Source: Loktanella sp. (GTDB lineage Bacteria > Pseudomonadota > Alphaproteobacteria > Rhodobacterales > Rhodobacteraceae). Taken from it: DNA of 64,000 bases. Below, piece by piece: positions 9,333 to 18,887 of the stretch. Under the pieces are notes generated by a model that was given only the letters and a program-made list of their open reading frames with translations, ran no database searches and was not told the DNA's origin. The DNA lies in assembly GCA_017390475.1 (NCBI GenBank), contig JAFPBO010000051.1, positions 62,001-126,000 of the forward strand. The letters run 5' to 3'. The translations under genes and the position numbers were made by a program. How positions within the stretch are numbered: the first letter of the stretch is position 1; each line of letters opens with the position of its first letter.

Positions 9333-10171
9333 CTAATCCCTGCATTATCTGCGTTGCGATCACCGGGTCCTTGCCGCGCAAGGCCAATAATCCCGCCGTG
9401 CCGGTCACCGTCACCGAACAGATCGAAAGCACGCAGCAGGCGTTCGAGGCGGGGGCATCCATCTGCCATGCCCATGTGCGCAATGATGACGAATCTCCTT
9501 CCAGTGACCCCGATAAATTCGCGGCCTTGCAGGAAGGGCTGCAAAAACACTGCCCCGGCATGATCATCCAGTTTTCCACCGGCGGCAGGTCAGGCGCGGG
9601 CAAAGCGCGCGGCGGCATGCTGTCGCTGCGGCCCGATATGGCGTCACTCTCGGTCGGGTCGAACAATTTCCCGACCCGTGTCTATGAAAACCCGCCCGAT
9701 CTGGTCGATTGGCTGGCCGCCGAAATGCTGACCCATGGCATCAAGCCCGAGGTCGAGGCATTCGATCTGTCCCACATCCTGAAAGCGGCGGATATGTATG
9801 CCAAGGGCCAGATCGCGGATATGCCCTATGTGCAATTCGTCATGGGGGTAAAAAACGCCATGCCCGCCGACCGGCATGTGTTTGATTTCTATGTACAGAC
9901 CGTGAACCGGCTGTTTCCCGGCGCGCCGTGGTGTGCGGCGGGCATCGGCGCGGATCAGATCACACTGAACCAATTGGCTGTGGCCGCAGGGGGGCATGCG
10001 CGCACCGGGCTGGAAGATAACGTGCGGCTGGACCGCGACAGGTTGGCGCCCTCAAATGCAGCATTGGTGCAACGGGTCGTGGATCTATGCGCGCAGCACG
10101 ACAGGCCGGTGGCAGATGCGGCCACGGCGCGCCGGATTCTGGGGCTGACGGAGCACCGCACGACGGCTTAA
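9329..10171 (+). CDS. beta-keto acid cleavage enzyme (BKACE, DUF849)
   Basis: A 280-residue TIM-barrel protein of the BKACE family. The zinc-binding HAHVR motif follows GASICH near residue 48. The family-typical [20 protein letters not shown] and [11 protein letters not shown] stretches come in order. Members condense a beta-keto acid with acetyl-CoA to give acetoacetate plus a new CoA ester. At the end of a hydroxyquinol operon the obvious substrate is 3-oxoadipate, which would yield succinyl-CoA and acetoacetate and replace the usual CoA-transferase/thiolase pair. The family is clear; the substrate is an inference from position. Confidence 0.85.
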   Translation: MTNPCIICVAITGSLPRKANNPAVPVTVTEQIESTQQAFEAGASICHAHVRNDDESPSSDPDKFAALQEGLQKHCPGMIIQFSTGGRSGAGKARGGMLSLRPDMASLSVGSNNFPTRVYENPPDLVDWLAAEMLTHGIKPEVEAFDLSHILKAADMYAKGQIADMPYVQFVMGVKNAMPADRHVFDFYVQTVNRLFPGAPWCAAGIGADQITLNQLAVAAGGHARTGLEDNVRLDRDRLAPSNAALVQRVVDLCAQHDRPVADAATARRILGLTEHRTTA

Positions 10172-10220
10172 GCGAATTTTAATTGCTCTGCGCGAAACTC
10201 CTCAGAACCAATCCTGTATC

Positions 10221-12602
10221 ATGAGGCTGCAGATGCATATCCCATCGCTTAATTCTGTCCCGCTGTCCCGCAAACTGCCTGTCATCATCGCCAGTATCGG
10301 GCTTGCCGCCTCGCTGGCGGTGGCGGTGCTGGGCTATGTCGATTTCCGCCACAGTTTCGTGCATCTGATGGAACGCAAACTTGAGGTGCTGACCGAAGAA
10401 CGCGGTCAATCGGTGGAACAATGGCACACGCAATTGCAGACCGATATCCGCAGCCTCAGTTCGCTGCCTTCCACAATCAACGCTACCCGGCAGTTCGGTG
10501 CGTCCTATGCCTTGATGTCCAATCAGGGTCAGCTGCAATCGGCCTTTGTCACCAATAACCCCAACCCCGAAGGGGAACGCCACCGCCTGGACAAAGCGGC
10601 AGAAGAATTTGCCTACAACACCCAACACGGCAATTTTCACCCTTTCTTTCGCGAACAGGCGGAGATCGACGGGTTTCAGGATGTCATTATCCTGAACGGG
10701 GCCGGCGATGTGATCTATAGCCTGGCCAAGGGTGCCGATTTCGGCACCAATATCCAAAGCGGGCCTTTCCGTGACAGTGGGCTGGGCCGGGCCTTCCGCA
10801 GCGCACGGGAAGGGGCGGCAGACCAGATTCACGGCGTTGATTTCAGCCCCTATGCCGCCAGCGGCGGTGATATCGCGGCCTTTATGGCGACACAGGTGCA
10901 GAATGACGACGGCGACATGCTGGGCGTGGTCGCGATCCGGGTGACGACCGCAGAAATCAACGAAGTGCTGAACAAACCGGTCGGCCTGGGTGAAACCGGC
11001 CAGGTCTATGTGCTGGGCCCCGACGGGCGCAGTCGCAGCCAGTCGCGCTTTGACGGCGGCTATCAGGCCTGGCACAGCATGGCCGCCACCCCCCAGGCAG
11101 AGGCTGATCTGCCCGGCGGCGAGGCCATGCTGGACAATGTCACCGGGATCGCCGGTGTGCCGGTGATGGCAGATGTCAGAACCGTGAATGTGTTCGGGAC
11201 CACCTGGCGAGTCATCGGCGAAACCGCTTTGTCAGAGGTGATGGGACCCGTGCTGGAAGCACGCAACAAGATGATCCTGATCAGCCTGATCGTGATGGGT
11301 CTTGCCGCCGGGCTTGGGCTTTGGACAGCGCGGTCGGTCGTGCGCCCGCTTGACCGGCTGCGCAACGGTATGCTGCGGGTCTCTGACCGCGATTATGATT
11401 TCGAGGTCGCCGATACCGGGCGCCGAGACGAGCTGGGGCAATTGTCGCAGGTGCTGGTCAATTACCGCGATAAACTGCGTGCCTCTGACGCAGCCGAGGA
11501 AGAGCGCAAACTGATCCAGGCTGAACAAAGCCGGGTGGTCGATGAACTCAGTCATGCAATGACCACGCTGGCCGATGGCGACCTGACAGCCACGATCGAC
11601 GCGCCTTTCGATGACAGCTATGAACAATTGCGCCATAACTACAACCGGACCGTCGGCAACCTGCATCAGACCGTGGGGTCGGTGGTCAACAGCGCGGTAG
11701 GTATCCGCGAACGCGCCCATGAAATGAGCAGTGCTTCGGATGATCTGTCGCGCCGGACCGAAAATCAGGCCGCCACGCTGGAACAGACCGCCGCCGCACT
11801 GGACGAACTGACCGCCAGCGTGCGGTCAGCCGCCAATGGCGCGCGCGAGGTGGAAACCATCGTCGCCAATGCCCGCGAGGATGCCAATGCCAGCGAACCG
11901 GTGGTCCACAAGGCCGTCGCCGCCATGACCGCCATCGAAAGATCATCGGGCGAGATTTCCCAGATCGTCGGCGTGATCGACGATATCGCATTCCAGACCA
12001 ATCTGCTGGCACTGAACGCCGGGGTTGAGGCTGCCCGCGCGGGCGAGGCCGGGCGCGGTTTTGCCGTGGTCGCATCAGAAGTACGCGCGCTGGCGCAACG
12101 CTCTTCCGAGGCGGCCAAACAGATCAAGACGCTGATTGCGGGCAGTTCCGAACAGGTCACCACCGGGGTCAGCCTGGTCGGTCAGGCCGGCGAGGCATTG
12201 ACCAAGATCGCAGGCCATATCAACCACATTTCCGGTCTGGTGACGGAAATCGCCGCCGGGGCCGAAGAACAATCCACCGGTCTGGCCGAGATCAATATCG
12301 GCGTCACCCAGCTTGACAAAGTCACGCAGCAGAATGCCGCCATGGTCGAAGAAGCCACCGCCAGCAGCCATGCGCTGAATGCCGAGGCGGGCAATCTGGG
12401 CGATCTGGTCGCCCGGTTCCGGCTGGTGGCCGATGCCGGTCAGCCCGGCGGCAGGCGGGCAGGCCAAGACAATGTGATGCAGCTCCACCCACAATCCGGT
12501 GCCGAGCCGGGCAGCACCCGCCATGACCCGCCGCTGCCGGTCAAGGCGGCCGTCGCGGGGCAACGCGCGCCCGCCAAAACCGCCGGTTGGGAAAACTTCT
12601 GA
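10221..12602 (+). CDS. methyl-accepting chemotaxis protein
   Basis: A 793-residue transmembrane chemoreceptor. TM1 is near residues 18-40, a large periplasmic sensing region follows, TM2 is around residues 350-372, then a HAMP domain ([10 protein letters not shown]) and the cytoplasmic signalling coiled coil. The conserved hairpin tip ([22 protein letters not shown]) is near residues 588-610. The protein ends in WENF, resembling the CheR/CheB-tethering pentapeptide NWETF. It lies about 50 bp downstream of the aromatic operon on the same strand, so it may sense a related compound; that link is inferred. The start is uncertain by a few codons (MRLQMHIPS or the internal Met). Confidence 0.92.
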   Translation: MRLQMHIPSLNSVPLSRKLPVIIASIGLAASLAVAVLGYVDFRHSFVHLMERKLEVLTEERGQSVEQWHTQLQTDIRSLSSLPSTINATRQFGASYALMSNQGQLQSAFVTNNPNPEGERHRLDKAAEEFAYNTQHGNFHPFFREQAEIDGFQDVIILNGAGDVIYSLAKGADFGTNIQSGPFRDSGLGRAFRSAREGAADQIHGVDFSPYAASGGDIAAFMATQVQNDDGDMLGVVAIRVTTAEINEVLNKPVGLGETGQVYVLGPDGRSRSQSRFDGGYQAWHSMAATPQAEADLPGGEAMLDNVTGIAGVPVMADVRTVNVFGTTWRVIGETALSEVMGPVLEARNKMILISLIVMGLAAGLGLWTARSVVRPLDRLRNGMLRVSDRDYDFEVADTGRRDELGQLSQVLVNYRDKLRASDAAEEERKLIQAEQSRVVDELSHAMTTLADGDLTATIDAPFDDSYEQLRHNYNRTVGNLHQTVGSVVNSAVGIRERAHEMSSASDDLSRRTENQAATLEQTAAALDELTASVRSAANGAREVETIVANAREDANASEPVVHKAVAAMTAIERSSGEISQIVGVIDDIAFQTNLLALNAGVEAARAGEAGRGFAVVASEVRALAQRSSEAAKQIKTLIAGSSEQVTTGVSLVGQAGEALTKIAGHINHISGLVTEIAAGAEEQSTGLAEINIGVTQLDKVTQQNAAMVEEATASSHALNAEAGNLGDLVARFRLVADAGQPGGRRAGQDNVMQLHPQSGAEPGSTRHDPPLPVKAAVAGQRAPAKTAGWENF

Positions 12603-12605
12603 ATG

Positions 12606-12638
12606 CTGCCCGGGGTCCGGTCCACCGGCCCCGGGCAG
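12606..12638 (+). terminator. strong GC hairpin after the chemoreceptor gene
   Basis: CTGCCCGGGGTCCGG and CCGGCCCCGGGCAG form a 14-15 bp stem with one mismatch and a 4-nt loop, starting 4 bp after the stop. No U-run follows, so termination strength is uncertain. Confidence 0.55.
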
Positions 12639-12774
12639 CCCCTGATGCGGCGGATTGTGATTTGTCGGTGATGGAAACGGGCCGGGTCTTGGCATCTTTT
12701 TCTGCCGGAATACAGCATTTTGGGCCAGATTTCCCTGGAAACAGGTCCGCCGGTCGGGTGCTGGCGCTAACAGT

Positions 12775-12802
12775 TTGACAGAATGTTCAAAGCGGTTATT
12801 TA
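12775..12802 (+). promoter_or_regulatory. candidate promoter of the first TAXI TRAP operon
   Basis: A consensus -35 box TTGACA at 12775-12780 is followed after 16 nt by a weak -10 (TATTTA). It is 72 bp upstream of the TAXI binding-protein start in an otherwise gene-free 270-bp gap. The -35 is convincing, the -10 is not. Confidence 0.4.
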
Positions 12803-12874
12803 GGCCCGACTGCACCTAGAATCCTGCTGATAACCGGCAGAGATATTGCGTCAAATTGAACTGGGAGGAATTCG

Positions 12875-13855
12875 ATGATCAAAACTATTCTTGGGACATC
12901 CGCCATTGCGCTGGCCGCAGCCGTGCCTGCGCTGGCACAAGATGTTGACCGGACCGGCTGGCCCACCAGCTTTACCGTAGGCACTGCGTCGCAGGGTGGC
13001 ACGTTCTTCGTCTATGGCTCCGGCTATGCCAACCTGATTGCCGAAGAACTGGGCGTCACCGGCGGTGCCGAAGTCACCGGCGGTCCGATGCAGAACATGG
13101 CGCTGGTCCATACCGGCGAGGCCGCACTTGGCATGACCACGATGGGTCCGGCACAGGTCAGCATCGCAGGCGAAAGCCCGCTGGCACCCGGTCTGGAAAT
13201 GACCAATGTCTGCGCGCATTTTCCGATGTATGAAACACCATTCCATGCTGTCGCGCTGAGCAGTTCCGGCATCACCTCGCTGAGCGATATTCCAGACGGC
13301 GCGCGCGTCGGTTTCGGCCCCTCCGGTGCCACGGCTGATGTGTATTTCCCCGAAATGCTGACCGCTTTGGGTATCAATTTCGAGCGTCGCAACGGTGGCT
13401 GGAACGATCTGGGCGGCCAGATGCAGGACGGTCTGATCGACGTGATCGGTTTTGCTGCCGGTGTGCCGATCCCGCAGGTATCCGAGCTGCAGGCATCGAC
13501 CAATGTCAACATCATCGAATTCACCGAAGAAGAACAAGCGCTGATGACAGAGCTGTTCCCTGTGGCGAATTTTGACATCCCCGTGGGGACCTATTCCGAC
13601 ATGACCGAGCCTGCACGCGTGGTGTCGATGTGGAACTTTGCGATCGCCAATTGCGACCTGCCCGAAAGCTTTGTCTATGAAGCGACCCGGGTAATCATGG
13701 AAGACAATGAGCGCATGATGCAGATCCATTCCTCTGCGGAAACCACCGTGTTTGAAAACTGGGACAAGAACACCGTGATCCCATGGCACCCCGGTGCAGC
13801 GCGTTGGTTTATTGAAAACGGCGCGGATATCCCTGCCGAGATGATCAAGCAATAA
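12875..13855 (+). CDS. TRAP transporter solute-binding protein, TAXI family (system 1)
   Basis: A 326-residue exported protein with a Sec signal peptide (cleavage probably after ALA in PALAQD). The TAXI-family start of the mature domain is FTVGTASQGGTFFVYGSGYANLI, and GGPMQNMALVHTGEAALGMT follows. A strong Shine-Dalgarno (CTGGGAGGA) precedes the ATG. It would deliver a ligand to the fused permease encoded 111 bp downstream. TAXI ligands are rarely known and cannot be predicted here. Confidence 0.9.
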   Translation: MIKTILGTSAIALAAAVPALAQDVDRTGWPTSFTVGTASQGGTFFVYGSGYANLIAEELGVTGGAEVTGGPMQNMALVHTGEAALGMTTMGPAQVSIAGESPLAPGLEMTNVCAHFPMYETPFHAVALSSSGITSLSDIPDGARVGFGPSGATADVYFPEMLTALGINFERRNGGWNDLGGQMQDGLIDVIGFAAGVPIPQVSELQASTNVNIIEFTEEEQALMTELFPVANFDIPVGTYSDMTEPARVVSMWNFAIANCDLPESFVYEATRVIMEDNERMMQIHSSAETTVFENWDKNTVIPWHPGAARWFIENGADIPAEMIKQ

Positions 13856-13864
13856 CACCGACCA

Positions 13865-13892
13865 GGGCCGATGCGTAAAGCACCGGCCCTTT
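13865..13892 (+). terminator. hairpin between TAXI binding protein and permease genes
   Basis: GGGCCGATGC and GCACCGGCCC form a 10-bp stem with one mismatch, a 5-nt loop and a short TTT tail, 9 bp after the binding-protein stop. It probably gives partial termination, leaving more binding protein than permease. Confidence 0.6.
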
Positions 13893-13966
13893 ACCACTGG
13901 ACCGGGTGACAAACACCCGGCCGTATTGCCGGGCCTGCCCGGTTTTGAATTAGGGAGTATCCGCCT

Positions 13967-16231
13967 ATGTCCAGGTCAGAACGATCACATGGCACGGCCC
14001 AAGACGATGATTTGGGCCCATTGGTCGCCGAAGGTGCCGATGAGGAAGTTATCGAGTTCAACCGCAGGCTTTATACTGGCTGGACTTTCTGGATCGTCGC
14101 GGGGGCGCTGGCCGTCTATGCGTTTTTCCACATCGCAGCGCTGAACGGGCTGTCGATCCGCAGCATGACCGGCGGGGCGCTGAATATCCCGTTTCTGCCG
14201 CGTCTGCCGATGGAATCCTGGACCTACCGGACGGTGCATATCGCCGGTGCGACCGGGCTGGGCTTTTTGATGTTTTCGGGAACATCCTTTTCAGATCGCG
14301 CCGAAACCGCGCGCGACCGGATGTTTCGCTATCTGTCTTATGCGCTGCTGGTGCCGGCGCTGTTTTCGCTGGGCGTCACCTTCTGGTTTCAGAGCATGAT
14401 TGCCTCTGGTACATCGTGGAACGGGATGGATCCGACCATCATGTTCAACGAACGCTGGCTGTTCGGCATCCCGCTGCTGGTGGCGACATTCGGCGCGATT
14501 GTGTTGTCCTGGTTCCATCAGGCCGCGCGCGACCGGATCAATCCGGCCGATCTGGTGCTGCTGGTGGCGGCGCTTTCGGTCGCCAGCTATCTGATCACCA
14601 TCTATAACACACCGATCCGCGCGACCACCGGCACATCCTTTGCGCCATTGGGGATCTCGCTGGCCGGGCTGGCCGGTACTGCGCTTATTCTGGAACTGAC
14701 GCGCCGGGTTACCGGGCTGGCGCTGCCGATCATCGCGGGGATCTTTCTGATCTATGTCTGGCTGGGCCATCTGGCGCCGGGCGTGCTGAATTCGCCGCGC
14801 ATCGCCTTGCAGCGGTTTTTCAGCCAAGTTTACACCGATGTCGGTATTCTGGGCCAGACCACGGCGGTGTCATCAACCTATATCATCCTGTTCATCATCT
14901 TTGCGGCCTTTCTGCAGGCGTCAAAAGTCGGTGAATATTTCATCAACTTTGCCTTTGCCCTGACCGGTCGCCAGCGTGGTGGCCCGGCCAAGGTGGCGAT
15001 TTTCGCATCGGGTCTGATGGGGATGATCAACGGCACTTCGGCGGGCAATGTGGTGGCCACCGGCAGCCTGACGATCCCGCTGATGCATAAGGTCGGTTAT
15101 GACAAAAAGACATCCGGCGCGATCGAGGCTGCGGCCTCGACCGGGGGGCAGATCATGCCGCCGATCATGGGGGCGGGTGCCTTTATCATGGCCGAGATCA
15201 CCGGCATTCCTTATCAGGAAATCGCGATTGCGGCGATCATCCCGTCGATCCTGTATTTCGCCTCTGTCTATTTCATGGTCGATCTGTCGGCGGCCCGGAT
15301 CGGCATGAAAGGCATGCGCGCCGATGAATTGCCACGGCTGGATGCGCTGTTGCGTCGGGTGTTCCTATTCCTGCCGATCATCATCCTGATCGTGGCGCTG
15401 TTTCTGGGCTATTCGGTGATCCGCGCCGGGACCTATGCGACAGCGGCGGCGGCGGTTGTCAGCTGGCTGACACCCTACCGGATGGGGCCGCGGGCGATTG
15501 CCTATGCGTTCCAGATGGCGGGGACAATGTCGATCCAGATTATCGCGGTCTGTGCCTGTGCCGGTATCATCGTCGGTGTCATTTCGTTGACCGGGGTTGG
15601 CGCACGGTTTTCCAACCTGCTGTTGGGTCTGGCGGGCGTCAGCCAGTTGCTGGCGATGTTCTTTGCCATGGTGATCGCGATCCTGCTGGGCATGGGGATG
15701 CCGACAACTGCGGCCTATGCGGTGGCCGCGTCGGTCGTGGCACCGGGCCTGATCCGGCTGGGGATTGATCCGCTGACGGCGCATTTCTTTGTGTTCTACT
15801 TTGCCGTTGTGTCGGCGATCACGCCGCCTGTTGCCCTGGCCAGTTACGCCGCGGCCGGGATTTCCGGCGCGGATCCGATGGCAACATCTGTGGCATCGTT
15901 CAAGATCGGTCTGGCCGCGTTTATCGTGCCGTTCATGTTCTTTTATAACGGTGCCTTGCTGATGAATGCGCCTTGGGTGGATATCGTGCAGTCGCTGACG
16001 ACGGCCTTGATCGGGGTGTTCTTTCTGGCGGCATCGGTGCAGGGCTGGCTTTGGGGCAAGGCGGCGGGGACGTTGATCCGCGCCGGTCTGCTGGTGGCCG
16101 CTTTGTGCATGATCTCTGGCGGCTGGATGACCGATCTGATCGGTCTGGCGCTGGGTCTGGCGCTGGTGTTCGTCAACCGGACGATCGCGCCGGGGTCGAA
16201 AACGCCGCTGGTGCAGGGCCGGGCAGACTAA
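13967..16231 (+). CDS. TRAP transporter fused permease (system 1)
   Basis: A 754-residue polytopic membrane protein combining the small (DctQ-like) and large (DctM-like) TRAP permease subunits, the usual form in TAXI systems. The C-terminal two thirds carry the fused-permease signatures RQRGGPAKVAIFASGLMG, GAIEAAASTGGQIMPPIMGAGAF and LGMGMPTTAAYAVAA. About 18 hydrophobic segments are visible. A hydrophilic N-terminal tail of about 50 residues precedes TM1. It should use the ion gradient to import the ligand caught by the binding protein encoded just upstream. Confidence 0.92.
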   Translation: MSRSERSHGTAQDDDLGPLVAEGADEEVIEFNRRLYTGWTFWIVAGALAVYAFFHIAALNGLSIRSMTGGALNIPFLPRLPMESWTYRTVHIAGATGLGFLMFSGTSFSDRAETARDRMFRYLSYALLVPALFSLGVTFWFQSMIASGTSWNGMDPTIMFNERWLFGIPLLVATFGAIVLSWFHQAARDRINPADLVLLVAALSVASYLITIYNTPIRATTGTSFAPLGISLAGLAGTALILELTRRVTGLALPIIAGIFLIYVWLGHLAPGVLNSPRIALQRFFSQVYTDVGILGQTTAVSSTYIILFIIFAAFLQASKVGEYFINFAFALTGRQRGGPAKVAIFASGLMGMINGTSAGNVVATGSLTIPLMHKVGYDKKTSGAIEAAASTGGQIMPPIMGAGAFIMAEITGIPYQEIAIAAIIPSILYFASVYFMVDLSAARIGMKGMRADELPRLDALLRRVFLFLPIIILIVALFLGYSVIRAGTYATAAAAVVSWLTPYRMGPRAIAYAFQMAGTMSIQIIAVCACAGIIVGVISLTGVGARFSNLLLGLAGVSQLLAMFFAMVIAILLGMGMPTTAAYAVAASVVAPGLIRLGIDPLTAHFFVFYFAVVSAITPPVALASYAAAGISGADPMATSVASFKIGLAAFIVPFMFFYNGALLMNAPWVDIVQSLTTALIGVFFLAASVQGWLWGKAAGTLIRAGLLVAALCMISGGWMTDLIGLALGLALVFVNRTIAPGSKTPLVQGRAD

Positions 16232-16274
16232 GAAAGGCCGATCTGACCAGGAAAGACCGGTCAGACAGATCAAA

Positions 16275-16300
16275 GGGGGCGCAGCGATGCGCCCCCTTTT
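16275..16300 (+). terminator. rho-independent terminator
   Basis: GGGGGCGCA and TGCGCCCCC form a perfect 9-bp stem with a GCGA loop, followed by TTTT, 43 bp after the permease stop. Preceded by AAA on the other strand, it could serve the convergent operon too. Confidence 0.85.
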
Positions 16301-16401
16301 GCATATCCGGTTGTGGGAAGATGTGATTTGGGGCGGCGTCAGACCGGTCTTGCAGCCGTCATCCAGATGGCGGGGACGCCATGCGGCGCCCCCTGCCTGT
16401 G

Positions 16402-18414
16402 TCAGGATTGCTGTTGCTTGCCGGATGGGCGGATGGTAGCTGGCCCGGCGACCTCTTCACGGCGCGCTTGCAGCCAGTTCTGGCCCAGCAGCACGACCAG
16501 CAGCAGGGCGCCGGCAATCTCGACCCTCAGGTCGGGCCAGAACAGCGCCACGACGCCGGGCAACAACAGCAACCGGACCCAGACCTGCATCGGGCGGAAC
16601 AGGAAGCCTTCGAGCACTGCGGCAAAGGCGACAAGGCCAAGAATGGCGATTGCCCCGCTCCACAATACCAGCGGCACGGGACCGCCGAGGATGATTTCCT
16701 CGTTGAACACCATGAACAGCGGGATCAGATACAGGCCCTTGGCGAATTTCCACGCCTGCACGCTGGTTTCCATCGGTTTCGACCCGGCAATCGCGGCCCC
16801 GGCAAAACCGGCCAGCGCGACCGGCGGGGTGACGTTGCTGTCCTGTGAATACCAGAATACCACCAGATGCGCGATCAGCAGCGGCACACCGAATTCGGCA
16901 GTCAGCGCCGGGCCAACCAGAATGATCAGCACGATATAGGCGGCCGTCACCGGCAGGCCCATGCCCAGGATCAGACTGGCCAGCAGCACCAGAAGCAGCG
17001 CCAGCACCAGATTGCCGCCGGAAAACGCGATCATCATGGCCGAGAATTTCAGCCCCAGACCGGTCAGCCCGACGATGCCGACGATGATGCCCGCCACTGC
17101 GCAGGCCATCGAGACAGCCACCGCATTGCGCGCACCCAGTTCCAGCGCCTGCATGGTCATTGTCAGCCCCCGACGGCATAGCGCGATAAAGCCGGGCAGG
17201 GTTGGCCCGGTCATGGCAAAGCTCCACAAGGCGCGGGCAGAGGCGGCGGCCATCACCGACAGGATGGCGTAAAACCCGACCCGCATCGGCGAATAGCCCG
17301 CGACCAGCAGCGCCACCAGCGCCACCAGCGGCAGCAGGAAATGCCAGCCATCGGCAAGCACCTGGCGCACCTTTGGCAATTCGCTGGCGGGCAGGCCGGT
17401 CAGCCCCTGTTTCACCGCCGCGATATGGACCAGCAGATAGACCACGCCGAAATACAAAAACGCGGGAAAGATCGAGACCAGCACGATATCGACATAGGGC
17501 ACGCGGGTGAACTCCGACATCAGAAAGGCCCCGGCACCCATCAGCGGTGGCATGATCTGCCCGCCGGTGGAGGCTGCGGCCTCGATCCCGCCGGCCTGCG
17601 CCGGGCGATAGCCCAGCCGTTTCATCAGCGGGATGGTAAAGGCGCCGGTGGTCACCACATTGGCGATGGCCGAGCCCGAGATCGAGCCCATGCCCGCCGA
17701 GGCGATGACCGCCGCTTTGGCCGGGCCGCCGCGTTTGCGCCCAGTGGCGGCATAGGCCAGATCGATGAAAAACTTGCCTGCGCCGGTGACTTCGAGAAAG
17801 GCCCCGAACAGCACGAAAACGAAAACGAATGTCGCAGCGACCCCCAGCGGCAGGCCAAAGATCCCTTCGGCACCCAGGGTCATCTGGCTGGCGACGCGGT
17901 CCAGCGAATAGCCCCGGTGGTTCAGGATGCCGGGCATCCAATCGGCCAGAAAAGGCAATTCACCGCGGCTGCCCGCGAAAGCATAGGCCAGAAAGAACAG
18001 ACCAATGATCGTCATGCCCAGCCCGACGGCGCGCCGCGCGCCTTCGAGCACCACGACGATGGTCAGAATCCCCATCCAGATGTCGATCTGGCGCGGAAAT
18101 ACCTGATTGGCGATAATGTCGATATTCATCGGCACCCAGGCCCCGACCGCCGCACCGCAAAGGATCAGTATCCCGTCGATCAGCCAGCCCAGCGGGCCGC
18201 GTGGCCGGTCATTGCCGAAGGCCGGATAGATCAGGAAACACAGCACCAGAATAAAGCCGAGGTGGATCGGCCGCTGAAAGAACAGACCCAGCGGCTGGAT
18301 GCCCGCCGCGTAAAGCTGAAACAGCGACAGGGCAATGCCCACCACAGTGATCGCGCGCAGCACGAACCATGGCTGATGCGCGGGCAGGTGGAGAGTGTCG
18401 GTCTGGGGGGTCAT
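16402..18414 (-). CDS. TRAP transporter fused permease (system 2)
   Basis: A 670-residue fused TRAP permease, shorter at the N-terminus than system 1 and clearly divergent from it. The signatures RKRGGPAKAAVIASAGMGSISG, GGIEAAASTGGQIMPPLMGAGAF and LGMGLPVTAAYIVL are present, as is DSNVTPPVALAGFAGAAIAG near the C-terminus. Its start overlaps the DUF1850 stop (ATGA), so it is the last gene of a three-gene operon running towards system 1. It imports an unknown ligand with the TAXI protein at 18884-19870. Confidence 0.92.
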   Translation of the reverse strand: MTPQTDTLHLPAHQPWFVLRAITVVGIALSLFQLYAAGIQPLGLFFQRPIHLGFILVLCFLIYPAFGNDRPRGPLGWLIDGILILCGAAVGAWVPMNIDIIANQVFPRQIDIWMGILTIVVVLEGARRAVGLGMTIIGLFFLAYAFAGSRGELPFLADWMPGILNHRGYSLDRVASQMTLGAEGIFGLPLGVAATFVFVFVLFGAFLEVTGAGKFFIDLAYAATGRKRGGPAKAAVIASAGMGSISGSAIANVVTTGAFTIPLMKRLGYRPAQAGGIEAAASTGGQIMPPLMGAGAFLMSEFTRVPYVDIVLVSIFPAFLYFGVVYLLVHIAAVKQGLTGLPASELPKVRQVLADGWHFLLPLVALVALLVAGYSPMRVGFYAILSVMAAASARALWSFAMTGPTLPGFIALCRRGLTMTMQALELGARNAVAVSMACAVAGIIVGIVGLTGLGLKFSAMMIAFSGGNLVLALLLVLLASLILGMGLPVTAAYIVLIILVGPALTAEFGVPLLIAHLVVFWYSQDSNVTPPVALAGFAGAAIAGSKPMETSVQAWKFAKGLYLIPLFMVFNEEIILGGPVPLVLWSGAIAILGLVAFAAVLEGFLFRPMQVWVRLLLLPGVVALFWPDLRVEIAGALLLVVLLGQNWLQARREEVAGPATIRPSGKQQQS

Positions 18415-18887
18415 GGGTTTGTATTCCTTGTCAAACTGATCGTCACCCGTTCGCGCATGGCGCGTGCAGAAAGAGAAACTACCTCGTCACCGACGGCAAG
18501 CCGGTGATCGACAGGTCCCGCACCGGGGCGCAGGACATAGGCATTGCCGGGAACCGGCTCGTCAATATCAAGGATGAAATAGCCGCCCTGACCATCGGAC
18601 ACTTGCCGTCCGCGACCGGGGATATGGTCAAGACCTGCTGCAAAATCAGGCAGATGCGCAGAAATCAGTACCATGTTGCCGCCCCGGTTTTCATAGCAAT
18701 CCGACACGGCAAAGCCACGGACGGAATGATTCCACAGCACACACCAGCCGGTGCCTTCGGGAATATCAAAGCGCGCGATTTCATCACCGTTTTCCCGGGT
18801 GGCGACCAATGTATCGGCCATCGTGCTGCATGGTATCGCGGATAAGAAAAGGAGGGCGCAAAGCCCTCCTTTCCAATTGTTTGTCAT
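18411..18887 (-). CDS. DUF1850 protein, TRAP-associated
   Basis: A 158-residue exported protein with a signal peptide (LFLSAIPCSTMADT region). The DUF1850 hallmark GTGWCVLWNHSVRGFAVSDCY and a later GGNMVLISAHLPDFAAGLDHIPGRG are present. DUF1850 proteins are found almost only between TAXI binding proteins and fused TRAP permeases, as here, with 4-bp overlaps on both sides. A role as an accessory subunit is likely but unproven. Confidence 0.85.
   Translation of the reverse strand: MTNNWKGGLCALLFLSAIPCSTMADTLVATRENGDEIARFDIPEGTGWCVLWNHSVRGFAVSDCYENRGGNMVLISAHLPDFAAGLDHIPGRGRQVSDGQGGYFILDIDEPVPGNAYVLRPGAGPVDHRLAVGDEVVSLSARAMRERVTISLTRNTNP

Noticed and set aside
14878-18507. Long open frames antisense to the TRAP permease genes
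   Set aside because: They are rich in Arg, Gln, His and Asp as expected for shadows of GC-rich membrane-protein genes and have no start signals.
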